A stretch of 64,000 bases of DNA from Fen-671 sp963794745 (lineage in GTDB: Bacteria; Actinomycetota; Acidimicrobiia; Acidimicrobiales; Palsa-688), in contig CAWCEZ010000004.1 in the NCBI GenBank assembly GCA_963794745.1, positions 124,001 to 188,000 on the forward strand. The letters are read 5' to 3'. Position numbers and translations under genes: made by a program. How positions within the stretch are numbered: the first letter of the stretch is position 1; each line of letters opens with the position of its first letter. Shown one piece after another: positions 27,509 through 36,840 of this stretch. A model generated the notes under the pieces. That model did no database searches. It saw only the letters and a list, made by a program, of their open reading frames with translations, and was not told the DNA's origin.

Positions 27509-28720
27509 TCAGGAGCTGATTGTCGTAGTCGAGGTAGCGACGCTCGTCGTGGTCGTCCCCGAAAGATCCGTAGTGGTAGTTGTCGGCAGCGTCGTCGTCG
27601 TAGTTGACAGGGTCGTAGGGGCGGTGCTTGCGGTCGTCGTGGTCGACTCCGCAACCCCCGAGGTCGTGGTGGTGCCCTTCGGCCTGGTGGTCGTCGTCGT
27701 GGTCGCCACTGTGCCCGTCGGAGGAGTCCGGTTGTCGCCGAGACAGTGGTCGTCGGCTGGGCAAGCGGGACGGGAGGCCCGATCCCCCTGGTGCGTGACA
27801 GGCGGCTTTGTTGTCGGGACCGGCACGGTCGGGACCGGAGCTGTGGGGACTGGTGTGCTGGTCGTGGGCGACCGAGGTCGCGGGTGCGTGTTTCGTCGTA
27901 GGTGGCGTCGTGTTCGGTGGCGTCGTGTTCGGTGCCGTTGTCTTGGGCGCCCCCGTAGTCGGTGCCGTAGAGCTGGGCGGCGTGTACTTGGGTGCGGCCG
28001 TGGTAGGCGGGGTAGTGCTGGGCGCCGTCGTAGTGCGGCTCGTGATAGCGGGGTGCGAGAGGGCGGTGGTGGAGGTGGTCGAGCCCGTGGCAGTGACCGG
28101 GACCTCAGCCTGCGCGGTGCGTGTGATCGAACCCAAAGCCCTGCTGAGCTGGGTGTTCTCGGCTTCCAGCTTGGCATCGCGCTCTTCCTGGGCAGCCAAG
28201 TCCTGCGTTCAGGGCGTCAATCGCCGCAGTCTCGCTGGCCGTGGACGGGTGCGCCGCCAGCGGCGCCGATGCCCTTCCGAGGATGGCCTTGGATGCCCGT
28301 TCTATGTACTGCCTGGCTTTGGCGGAGTTGTGCTTGGCCAGGTAGCCGCTGGCGTAGTTGAGGTCGACCTGTACGGCGGCCTGGTCGGTGGCCGGGCTCT
28401 GCTGTTGTACCGCACTCGAGAGGGCCGCACCGCCCAGCGCCCCTACGACCAGGGTGACGGCGGCGGCCACGAGCAATTTGGCCCGGTCGCGCCGTTTGGC
28501 CCCTCGGGCCGCTGATGCTGCTGCGCGGACCTCCCTGCGTCCCCCGCTGGGCAATTCAGGCATGGGCAGCATCGCTTCCCGCAGGCTGGCTGCGAGATCG
28601 GCGAGATCGTCGGTCGGGAGGCGAGGTCGCGCGGCGCTGCGCCTTCGGCCCCTGGTCGAGCGCGGCGTCGAGGGCCGCTGCCCGGGCACGTTCCTCCCGA
28701 TCAGGGAGCTCGGACGTCAT
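27509..28720 (-). CDS. Membrane protein with Thr/Pro-rich stalk, probable sigma-factor partner; frameshifted
   Basis: About 400 residues over at least three frame changes (near 28620, 28200 and 27790). ATG 28720 gives MTSELPDREERARAAALDAA, a short charged cytoplasmic head, then DDLADLAASLREAMLPMPEL. One membrane helix follows (LLVAAAVTLVVGALGGAALS), then an outer helical part (YLAKHNSAKARQYIERASKA) and a coiled coil (ERDAKLEAENTQLSRALGSI). The last 200 residues are almost pure Thr/Pro/Ser/Ala stalk (TTTPPTT and TTTTT runs). The start overlaps the sigma-factor stop (ATGA), the usual layout of a membrane anti-sigma gene. No zinc-binding anti-sigma motif is seen, so that role is inferred from topology and coupling. 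Confidence 0.7.
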
Positions 28721-29348
28721 AGCGTCATCTGCCCTCGGAGCGAGTCGAGCGCCCGTAGTTGCTGCATGCGCACGGCGCCTGCCTTCTTTCCAAGGACCTT
28801 TCCGACATCGTCAGCCGAAAGGCCGGAACAGACGCGAACCAGAGACCTCCTGGTCGGCCTGCGGCAGGCGGGCGAAGCCGCGCCTTATCTCCGCGACATC
28901 CTCGGCCAGGATCGCCAGATCGTCGCCGGAGGGTTGAGGACGTCGTCTATCTCTGGGATCTCGGGGATCACTACAAGGCGCGCCCGAAGCGGTGCTGGTC
29001 CGTCGATACGTTGCGGGCGATGCTAAACAACCAAGCCCGGAAGGCAAAGGAGTCGCCCCTGAACGAAGAGGCCTTATCGATGGCGCGGGCAAACGTCTCC
29101 GAGAGGGCCTCGGATGCGTCGTCTCGGTTCTCCAGCCTCATCATCAAGTACCCCATCAATGCTCTTCCGTACACCAAGTAGGCCGACTCCCAAGCCGACG
29201 GCTCACCCCGTTTAGCTGCCTCGACGCGGCCATCGTCCAGTGGCGGCGCCGCGCTGGCCTGGGCTGCGGTTTGATGCGCTTGTCGGCTCTGTTGGCCTTC
29301 TTGTCTGCTCGGACTAGTTGAGAGACGGAGAATGCCGCGTGGTGTCAC
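28717..29348 (-). CDS. ECF-type RNA polymerase sigma factor, three frameshifts
   Basis: The region-2 helix reads ESAYLVYGRALMGYLMMRLE, followed by NRDDASEALSETFARAIDKA and SFAFRAWLFSIARNVSTDQH, the standard ECF sigma-2 pattern ending in the WLFxIARN motif. After shifts near 28985 and 28935 comes DLAILAEDVAEIRRGFARLP and QADQEV. After another near 28845 region 4 reads SLVRVCSGLSADDVGKVLGK, then AGAVRMQQLRALDSL, the HTH that binds the -35 box. It ends in an ATGA overlap with the Thr-rich membrane protein. It should direct RNA polymerase to a small regulon; the surface proteins just downstream are candidates. The start is uncertain. The 290 bases upstream (29349–29639) show no gene. Confidence 0.8.
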
Positions 29349-29639
29349 TGGTATGTCGGAACAAGAGGCGGCCGGAGCGTCGAGAGGGTGCCGTCCCCCG
29401 TTCTCGGCGGCCTCGAGGGCCGGCGAAGGCTCCGTGATGGGTCTTGGGAAGTAAGGAGGGACCGTCGTCGCGTTGAAGACCCCTCCGAGATGACCGGGCC
29501 ACTGGGGTCCAGGGTAGCCCGACGGGGCCAGACGACCACCGGTCGTCGAGAATGGCGAGCCGGCACGGCCAAGAGACGACCCTCAGGGGTTGAGCCCAAC
29601 CGGGCGTGGGGCGTAGCCCCCTAACCCTAAAGTCGAGCG

Positions 29640-30808
29640 TTAGGCAAGCAGTTCCTCGTACAGAGACCGGTGCTCGGCAATCAGGCGCTGGTAGCCGAAG
29701 CGCTCCGCTACCCGAAGACGGCCTACTTCAGCCATTCGGCGTGATATCTCGGGCTCGGCGATGACCTGCTGAAGCAGGCGAGCGAGCCCGGCAGCGTCGC
29801 CGGGACCGCACAACCACCCAGTCTCGCCGTCCTGCACGACGTGGCGGACCCCTCCGACGTCGGTGGCGACAACAGGGCGACCGGCCGCGAGGGCTTCGAT
29901 CAAGGCTACCGGTGTCCCCTCGTTGCGGCTGGAAAGCACCACGGCATCGAGGTCGGCAAGTGCAGAGGGGACATCGGTCCACCAACCCACGAAATGTGTG
30001 CGGTCCGATATGCCGAGTTCGCGACGAGCGCTTCGAGGGTGGCCCGAAGCTCGCCGTCGCCGAGGACAGCCAGGTGCAGGCCAGGCACGCTCGCCACGGC
30101 CGAGAACAGAGTTGCGTGGTCCTTCACGGGCACCAACCTTCCAACGGTGCCAGCCAGCGGGACGTTCTCCGCGATACCGAGCACGGCACGCAGCCGTCCC
30201 GGCGCCCCACCGGGCGTACCGATAGCAAGTAGAGGTGCCAGGTCGAAGCCGAGAGGTACAACCCTGTACTGAGCCGGCTTACCGATCCCGAGCTCGAGCA
30301 GCTCATCCCGCACCTCCGGGCTGACAGCGATGAGGACGTCGGTGCGCCTGGCAAGGGCGCGTTCGAACTGTACGAAGGCCCGCTGCTGAGGACCGGCGAA
30401 GTAACCCTGGAGGACGTGGCCATGGAACGTGTGGACCAGCCGTGGACGCCGGCGGCCCGAGGTCAGGGCGGCTAGCCGCCCGATCGTCCCAGCTTTGGCC
30501 ATATGGGTGTGGACCAGCCTCGCTCCGGTCTCGTGCAGGAGCCTACGAACGACCACGAGGCAGCTCAGATCGGTCACAGGCCGGACGGGGCGTACCAAAG
30601 GGACGTGACGCACGGGGACATCTGGGTCGGTGAGCTCGCCTTCAGCCAGTCCGGGCCGGCCAGCGGCGAGCAGCGTCGGGAATTCGGCCGAGAGGCCCTT
30701 CGTAAGCAGGATCGCCTGCCGGGCAGGACCGCCGATGTTCATGCGTGTGATGAGACGCAGCACAGTGGTAGGCGTTGCAGAAGCTGGGTCAGGCTGAACG
30801 ATTGGCAC
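29640..30808 (-). CDS. GT4 family glycosyltransferase, one frameshift
   Basis: About 390 residues from GTG 30808 (VPIVQPDPASATPTTVLRLI). The acceptor half shows ITRMNIGGPARQAILLTKGL, the typical GGP loop, LVHTHMAKAGTIGRLAAL and HTFHGHVLQGYF. Near 30023 one C appears lost; restoring it turns the reading into LVRELGISDRTHFVGWWTDV, exactly the family pattern. The donor half then follows with VVLSSRNEGTPVALIEALAA (E-x7-E) and GRPVVATDVGGVRHVVQDGE. Similar proteins are undecaprenyl-linked polysaccharide transferases. It is divergent from the O-antigen-ligase-like gene, with 94 bp between their starts. Confidence 0.83.
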
Positions 30809-30902
30809 CTTAGCCTTGCCCAGGGCCGGCGGCAGGTCCTTGGGAGAGCTTCCCGCCCCAGCGGACGGCACCGGGTCGCGGGAGTGCTCTAACCTGCCTT
30901 GA

Positions 30903-33266
30903 GTGGCAAAACCAAGTGGGCAAAAGCGGCGTCCTCGGGCGCAAGGGGCCGCAGCGCGCCCCAAAGCGGCCGGGGCTCCCAGGCGGGCGGCCAAACAGGA
31001 GCTCCTCAGGCGCCAACAGCTCCCAACCAGCGGCCCCGAGCGCCTGGTCGAGCGGGGCGGCATCCTTTCCGACAAGGCAGGGCTCCCCGGCTGGGCGCTC
31101 CCCGCCGGCGCTGCCGTTTTGCTGCTCGTGTTGCTGCTCTGGGCGGCCGGTGCCGTCGCCGGGAGCTTTGCGTTCATGCTCGGGGCCATCCTCGGGGCCG
31201 CAATGGCCGCCGGCTGGCTCATAGCCGCCATAGCCAAGGGTAAGGACGGGTTACGCGCGGCCCGAGCGGGCCTGTTGGTGGTGCTCGCAACGTTCGTACC
31301 TATCATCTTCGACCCGCATACGGGAGACGTTTACAACCTCCCTAAGTACACCCTCGTGGCTATAGCCGCGCTCGCCCTGGCCGGTTTGTGGGTGGTCGCG
31401 GCCGTCCACCGCCGACCGCTACCCCTATGGCGCAACGGCCTTCAATGGCTGATAGGCGCCATCGTCGTCTGGACTGCAGTGTCGGCTATCTCCGGAGTGG
31501 ACACCCATGTAGGACTGCTGGGCAACTACGGCTCATACGACGGCCTCTTCCTCACCGCCGCCCTCGGGGTAGTCGCGATGACAGCTGCTGAGGCCTTTGA
31601 CATCGACGACGTCCGCAAGGTCTTGTCTGCGCTCGCTTTTGCCGGCGGCGGCGTCGTGTTGTACTACGGGCTGGTCCAGCTTCATGACGTCGAGTTCCAT
31701 AGCTCGAAGCCCTGGGATTTTATCCATTACGAAACGTCTTCGTTCTCAGGGAACATCTTTTCGACGTTCGGCAACCCTAACCACCTCGGCGGCTACCTGG
31801 CAGTCATCTTCCCCATCGTCGTGGTGCTGGGGCTGGGAGCGAAACGCTGGTACTGGCGCCTCGCAGGTGGAGCCGTGGGAGTCGTGTTGCTCGTCGAGCT
31901 GGTCCGCACCGTCGCACGGGGTGCCTGGGTCGCCGTGGTCATCGCAGCCCTGGTACTGGCCGCCTTCGTTGCGCCGGAGCTTCGGCGGAGGGCACCCGCG
32001 ATCGTCGGTGGGGCCGTTGGGGCAATCCTGGTTGTAGTTATCGGGCTGGCAGCCTTCGGGCGCCGGTTCCTCTCCCAGCCGGTTTCGTCGCTGTTCCAGA
32101 GCGGCACCGGCAGTTCTGTCTGGCAGCGAAATGAAATATGGAAAACTGCGTTCCATATCGCCCTCAAGAACCCGGTCGCAGGGGTCGGGCCGGACGCCTT
32201 TGGCCTCGTCTACCCGAAGTACCAAAGCGCGGCATGGGTAAAGGCCTTGGGAGCGACCTATCTGGTCAACGGTGCGCACGACATTTTCATGAACTTGCTT
32301 GCCGATCAGGGGTTCATCGGTATCGCCCTTTTCTTGGCGCTCCTGGCTGCGGTCGCTCTCCGTTCTGCTGGCGCCTGGCGGCGGTTCCGCGCGACCGAAC
32401 GAGGCGAAAATAGCGACGCCGCTGCAAAGGAGCGCGCCCGGTCGCTCCGGATAACTCTCGGGGTCGTGAGCGCCTCCATCACGGCGTACCTCGTGCAAGC
32501 CTTGTTCAACGTCCAGCAGGTCGGACTTTCCTTTACGTTCTGGTTGCTCGTCGGTTTGCTGGCGATGGTGAGCCGCGCCGCGGGCGTACCTGACGACTTG
32601 CGGCCCGCCGTTCTCCTATCTCGCGACAACAGCGACCTGACAGTTGACCGTCACGGTGAGCCCAGGCGTCGTGAGCCGTCTCCCGTGTACATACCGTGGC
32701 AGACAGGGGTGGCAGCGCTGATAGTTGTCGTCGTGGTCGTTGTGATCTCCCTAGGAGCAGACGGCCCCTACCGGGCAGACCACCAGTACTGGGCCGCCCG
32801 GAGCAGCCTGACGGAGGTCCCCGCGACAGGGACCTCGACTCAGCCTCGCACCCAGGTCGGGCCCAGGTTTTTCGCCGATTTGGAGCATGCTGGCGCGTTA
32901 AACCCGTGGGAGCCGACCTACCCTTCGCTGGCGGGAACGGTGTACCAACAGCTCGCAACCGGCGTCACCAGTGCGTCAGGCGCAAAGACTGCCATCAGCG
33001 ACTTGGTCCAGGCCAGGCACCTGTTCGCCGAGGCGGTGGCAAGGGGACCGCTCGATTCGCCTAACCTCTTGAACGAAGCGGATGTCGACGGGTACCTATC
33101 GGAAGTGCAACCGGCCCAGGCGCACTCAGATCTCACCGAAGCCGCCGCACTGGCTCGGCGAGCCATCAGCGAAAACCCGCTCAACACTGACTATCGGGCC
33201 TTCTTGAAACAGGTCCTGTCTGCGGAGCACCCAAAGGCAGCTAAGAAACCGGCCGCCAAGTCCTGA
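30903..33266 (+). CDS. O-antigen ligase (WaaL/RfaL) family membrane protein with C-terminal outer domain
   Basis: Intact protein of 787 residues. A basic N-terminal tail of about 65 residues is followed by about 12 membrane helices. The PF04932 region shows TFGNPNHLGGYLAVIFP, then VELVRTVARGAWVAVVIAAL with the functional Arg, and WQRNEIWKTAFHIALKNPVA, GVGPDAFGLVYPKY and NGAHDIFMNLLADQGFIGIA with the conserved His. After the last helix (VAALIVVVVVVVISLG) comes an alpha-helical, TPR-like outer domain of about 170 residues, a bigger tail than in LPS ligases. It would polymerise or transfer lipid-linked glycans outside the membrane. GTG start at 30903. Its last 76 bases overlap the convergent WecA-type gene. 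Confidence 0.88.
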   Translation: MAKPSGQKRRPRAQGAAARPKAAGAPRRAAKQELLRRQQLPTSGPERLVERGGILSDKAGLPGWALPAGAAVLLLVLLLWAAGAVAGSFAFMLGAILGAAMAAGWLIAAIAKGKDGLRAARAGLLVVLATFVPIIFDPHTGDVYNLPKYTLVAIAALALAGLWVVAAVHRRPLPLWRNGLQWLIGAIVVWTAVSAISGVDTHVGLLGNYGSYDGLFLTAALGVVAMTAAEAFDIDDVRKVLSALAFAGGGVVLYYGLVQLHDVEFHSSKPWDFIHYETSSFSGNIFSTFGNPNHLGGYLAVIFPIVVVLGLGAKRWYWRLAGGAVGVVLLVELVRTVARGAWVAVVIAALVLAAFVAPELRRRAPAIVGGAVGAILVVVIGLAAFGRRFLSQPVSSLFQSGTGSSVWQRNEIWKTAFHIALKNPVAGVGPDAFGLVYPKYQSAAWVKALGATYLVNGAHDIFMNLLADQGFIGIALFLALLAAVALRSAGAWRRFRATERGENSDAAAKERARSLRITLGVVSASITAYLVQALFNVQQVGLSFTFWLLVGLLAMVSRAAGVPDDLRPAVLLSRDNSDLTVDRHGEPRRREPSPVYIPWQTGVAALIVVVVVVVISLGADGPYRADHQYWAARSSLTEVPATGTSTQPRTQVGPRFFADLEHAGALNPWEPTYPSLAGTVYQQLATGVTSASGAKTAISDLVQARHLFAEAVARGPLDSPNLLNEADVDGYLSEVQPAQAHSDLTEAAALARRAISENPLNTDYRAFLKQVLSAEHPKAAKKPAAKS

Positions 33267-34455
33267 TCGGCGAGCTTAGGCCTTAGCCGGCGTCCGGGGA
33301 GCCGCCTCTGGTAGCTGGATGGCCTCGGGCCTGGGCCGCCGGTATCTGGGCCAGGGCTGTCTGCCTTGCCACGCCCGACCTCTTGACTGTCTAACGAGGG
33401 GGGCTTGCGACCCTTCGCTTGTGCCCACGGCACCTTGTAGACAGGCACGCGGAACAGGGGGACTGCTGCGAGGGCGGCTGCCCCCAGTAGGAAAATCACG
33501 CCGAGTAAGCGTGCGGATGGGGCCCGCGTCATGGCAATAGCAACAGCGCCCAGGGACGCGCCGACTAGATAGGTCAGCGCCACAGCTTCACGCACCGAGA
33601 GACCCAAATAGACCAGACGGTGGCTTGTGTGGTCCTGCCCGCCAGTGAACGGGGTCCTCTTGTGCGCTACCCGAGAAACCATCACCAATGTGGTGTCGAA
33701 GAGGGCGACACCCGGTACCGCAAGGATTACGGCGATCCCGACACGGGTCGGGGCGTTGGCTCGCAGCGTAAGTAGGAGCACTGAAATGGTGAAGCCGAGG
33801 AACAGGCTGCCCGCGTCCCCCATGTAGATCCGCGCCGGATGAAAATTTGACCTGAGGAACCCAGCCGCACAACCCGTCAGGGCGATCGCAAGCGCTGCAA
33901 CCAAGTACCGATGCTGCAAACAGGCGATCCCGAAGATACTTAGGGCCGCAATGACGCTGACCCCAGCCGACAGGCCGTCCATGTTGTCCAGAAGGTTGAA
34001 GGCGTTCGTGACCCCGGTCACCCACAAGACGGTGATCACCGCGCCAATGCTCGGGGGACCCCAGCGAGATGGGCGGCATACCCCATCGCCCATACCGCCA
34101 CACCGGCCCCCGCCTCGAGAGCCAGTCGTAACCAGGGGCTCAAACCACCCTTGACGTCGTCAGCCAACCCGACCAGGGCAAGGACAACGCCAATACCCAG
34201 GAAGCCGGCCAGCTGGGGGAGCCCACTAGGTGGAGGCCGCAGCAACGCAGCGACCAGGACCACACCGGCGAACGAAACCACGATCGCCGTCCCGCCAAGG
34301 TACGGCACAGCCTTGACGTGGGCCTTCGCTGGGCCGGGATGATCGAGTACGCCAAAACGAACTGCTACACCGATCGCGACGGGGGTGAGGACGAGGCTCA
34401 GGAAGAGGGAGCCAGCGAGGATAATGCCATATCCCCAAGAAGGGAGCGAACTCAC
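33191..34455 (-). CDS. WecA/TagO-type undecaprenyl-phosphate sugar-1-phosphate transferase, one frameshift
   Basis: Starts polysaccharide assembly by moving a HexNAc-1-phosphate onto undecaprenyl phosphate. Helices 1–4 read from 34455 (MSSLPSWGYGIILAGSLFLS, DHPGPAKAHVKAVPYLGGTA, VGLADDVKGGLSPWLRLALE). One base is missing from the G5 run at 34055–34059; adding it joins LAGVPP to SIGAVITVLWVTGVTNAFNL, then the catalytic LDNMDGLSAG and the sugar-binding RTPFTGGQDHTSHRLVYLGL. All acidic motifs of the PNPT family are kept (GLADD, NLLDNMDG, HTSHRL). The hydrophilic C-terminal tail is unusually long and runs 76 bp antisense into the ligase gene, so its true end may be earlier. Confidence 0.87.
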
Positions 34456-34488
34456 CGTTGCGCCAGTGCTCCACCTGCTGTCATCGCG

Positions 34489-35530
34489 CTAACCATCATC
34501 GCGCAAAGGCCGCCTGGCAACGATGAAGAACCCGGCATCGTCACGTACCGACTCCACGGTGAGCCCTTCGGCTGCAAACCAGGGCTCGAGGTCGGGCCAC
34601 ACGTAGCGGTGCTCCACCGGGGCGCTCAGACGGTCAAAGGTGTCGAGCCAAATCGCTCGGAACGATCTCCGCCGGTACACCGCTAGCGGCAATTTCTTGA
34701 GCCAAGCGACGTCCCGATCGTCGCCCCACGTCCCAGGGGTGACGAAGGCCACCCTGAGCAGGGCTGCCACCGCAGCGCTCAACCATCGCAACGCTCGCTT
34801 GTCCATGCGGACCGTGAGGCGCCTGACGAGGGTCGCTACCTCGATCCCAGCCCAACGAACCCCGCGGGCTGATGGCCGGCTGTAGAGATAGAGGAACAAG
34901 ACGCCGCCCGGCGCCAGCAGCCTTGCGAGGAAGCTAAAACCGGCGAACGGGTCGTCGAGGTGGTGCAGGACCCCGAGGCTCGACACGAAGTCGAACGAGG
35001 CATGCGAATGGCGCCGACCTGAGGTCGGAGCGAACCGTCACGACGTTGTCGAAGGCTGCCAAGTCTCGTGTGGCAACCTCGATGGCTACAGAAGCGTCGA
35101 GCGCGACAAGCACTGCTAAGTGCGGCGCCAGGTGCCTGGTATAGCGACCCTTCCCACAACCGGCGTCGAGGCCAACTTTGCCGGCCAGCTCGTCCAATCG
35201 CAGGTCGGCCAGGTACCACGTCGCGAAGACATTGTCCTCGGGCCGAACATCGTCGAACGTGGTCCACTCGTAACCAAAGCTCTCTGCCGTCCTCTGGCTC
35301 ATGACGTCGCGTCCGCTCGGGCCGTCCGCAACGAGGTACCCGTCCCGGAACACCATGCGATGACCGTTCAGGCACGCGTAGCCGCTACCATCCGGGGCCG
35401 CGGCCACCGGAAGCTCGCAGCTAGGGCAGCGCAAGCGTGCCGCCAGACCCGCTATGTTCCACCGCTCCAAGACAGACGCCCTAGTCAAGACGCCCCACTC
35501 GATGTCAGAGGTACTCCACCACTTCTCCAC
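34489..35530 (-). CDS. SAM-dependent methyltransferase with N-terminal zinc ribbon, one frameshift
   Basis: About 345 residues. An N-terminal ribbon (LRCPSCELPVAAAPDGSGYA, CLNGHRMVFRDGYLVADG) precedes the class I methyltransferase domain: DELAGKVGLDAGCGKGRYTR is motif I and VALDASVAIE motif II. After a shift near 35000 comes SSLGVLHHLDDPFAGFSFLA and RLLAPGGVLFLYLYSR. The late WLKKLPLAVYRRRSFRAIWL block is typical of methyltransferases in glycan loci. The GTG at 35530 overlaps the end of the sugar dehydrogenase by 26 bp; an earlier in-frame start at 35566 is possible. It may methylate a sugar or lipid-linked glycan; the acceptor is unknown. Confidence 0.75.
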
Positions 35531-36788
35531 GGCACCGATGGCGCGTGTCAAAAACGTAACGAGCATGCCGCGCGACCAAGTCGTAGTCGATGTCGTCGTG
35601 GTCGGTCAGCACGACTACGGCATCGGCCGCCTCGAGCTCCTCTACGGTCAGACGGGCCTGCACCAACTGGCGAGCAAGGTCGGGACCTGGCAAATTGAGG
35701 TCAGGCACATGCTCGTCAACGTAGCGGACCTCGGCGCCCAGACGCACCAATCGCTGTGCGACGCCAATTGCCGGGGATTCCCGCATGTCTGAGGTATTGG
35801 GCTTGTAAGCGAGGCCAAGGAGCAGAGCACGGCTCCCATTGACAGCCAGCTTGCGCCGGTTCAGGGCTACCGTCAACCGCTTGACAACGTACTCAGGCAT
35901 GTGGTCGTTAACGTCATTGGCCAGCTCTACGAAACGAAAACTTTGACCGAGAGTCGTGCGTACGCGCCACGATAAATAGCTAGGGTCGATCGGTAGGCAA
36001 TGGCCCCCTACACCCGGGCCAGGGTTGAACCTCATGAACCCGAAAGGTTTAGTCCCGGCCGCGTCAAGGGCCTCCCAGACGTCGACACCGAGGTCGGCTG
36101 CGAACATCGCAAGCTCGTTGACGAGAGCCACGTTTACATGACGGAACGTGTTCTCGATCAGTTTTGTTAGCTCAGCCTCGCGGGTGCCCGACACCGGTAT
36201 CGTCTTGTCAATAATCGAGTCGTAGAACCGTTGCACCGCCTCGAGCGAAGCAGCATTGATACCGGACACGACCTTCGGCGTGCCTCTCAGGCCGAAGGCC
36301 TTGTTGCCCGGGTCGATCCGCTCAGGGCTGTAGCCGAGGTGAAAGTCCTGCCCAGCAACCAAACCGGAACCCTTAGCCAGCAAGCTCGCCAAAAGTTCGT
36401 CGGTCGTGCCTGGGTAGGTCGTCGACTCAAGTACTACGGTCGCACCACGCTGAAGGTAGGAGCCCAAGGTCTTCCCGGCGTCCTCAATGAACGACAAGTC
36501 CGGGCCGGCGTCCTTCAGGGGTGTCGGGACCGTAATCAACGCGACATCGAAACCAGCCAGGTCGGCAGGAGCGGTTGTGGGGAGGTAACGACCGGTTGCG
36601 AGTGCTTCGGCTAGCTGACTTGACGAGATGTCCTCAACGTAAGAATCAGCGGCCTTCAAGCGCTCCACGCGCCGGTGGTCGACGTCGAAAGCGACTACGT
36701 CGTGGCCGACCTCCACTGAGCGAATGGCAAGGGGCAGGCCAACGTAGCCCTGGCCGACGATCGCGACCCTCAATGCTCGCTCGGCCAT
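35505..36788 (-). CDS. Nucleotide-sugar (UDP-HexNAc-type) 6-dehydrogenase
   Basis: Intact enzyme of 427 residues that oxidises C6 of a UDP-sugar to a uronic acid with two NAD+. The N-terminal Rossmann motif is VAIVGQGYVGLPLAIRSVEV; then ITVPTPL, VLESTTYPGTTDE, GYSPERIDPGN, and KLIENTFRHVNVALVNELAM. The catalytic Cys is in GVGGHCLPIDPSYLSW. The ERIDPGN and CLPIDPxYL versions point to the WecC/WbpA group (UDP-ManNAc or UDP-GlcNAc) more than UDP-glucose dehydrogenase. ATG 36788 is chosen because the Rossmann strand starts right after; the longer frame is antisense to asnB. It is divergent from asnB with 52 bp between starts. Confidence 0.9.
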   Translation of the reverse strand: MAERALRVAIVGQGYVGLPLAIRSVEVGHDVVAFDVDHRRVERLKAADSYVEDISSSQLAEALATGRYLPTTAPADLAGFDVALITVPTPLKDAGPDLSFIEDAGKTLGSYLQRGATVVLESTTYPGTTDELLASLLAKGSGLVAGQDFHLGYSPERIDPGNKAFGLRGTPKVVSGINAASLEAVQRFYDSIIDKTIPVSGTREAELTKLIENTFRHVNVALVNELAMFAADLGVDVWEALDAAGTKPFGFMRFNPGPGVGGHCLPIDPSYLSWRVRTTLGQSFRFVELANDVNDHMPEYVVKRLTVALNRRKLAVNGSRALLLGLAYKPNTSDMRESPAIGVAQRLVRLGAEVRYVDEHVPDLNLPGPDLARQLVQARLTVEELEAADAVVVLTDHDDIDYDLVARHARYVFDTRHRCRGEVVEYL

Positions 36789-36840
36789 TGAGCCATGATG
36801 CTTGGAGCCAACGCTACAGTCAAGCCGTGAGGGACATGTT

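Noticed and set aside
27549..28515. Long plus-strand reading frames rich in Val/Arg/Gly opposite the Thr/Pro-rich protein
   Set aside because: They are the complement of ACN/CCN codon runs on the minus strand; no start context, no family resemblance.
29906..31306. A 466-residue start for the GT4 protein, extending to 31306
   Set aside because: The first 166 codons are antisense to the O-antigen-ligase gene and read as low-complexity text; GTG 30808 precedes the conserved fold.
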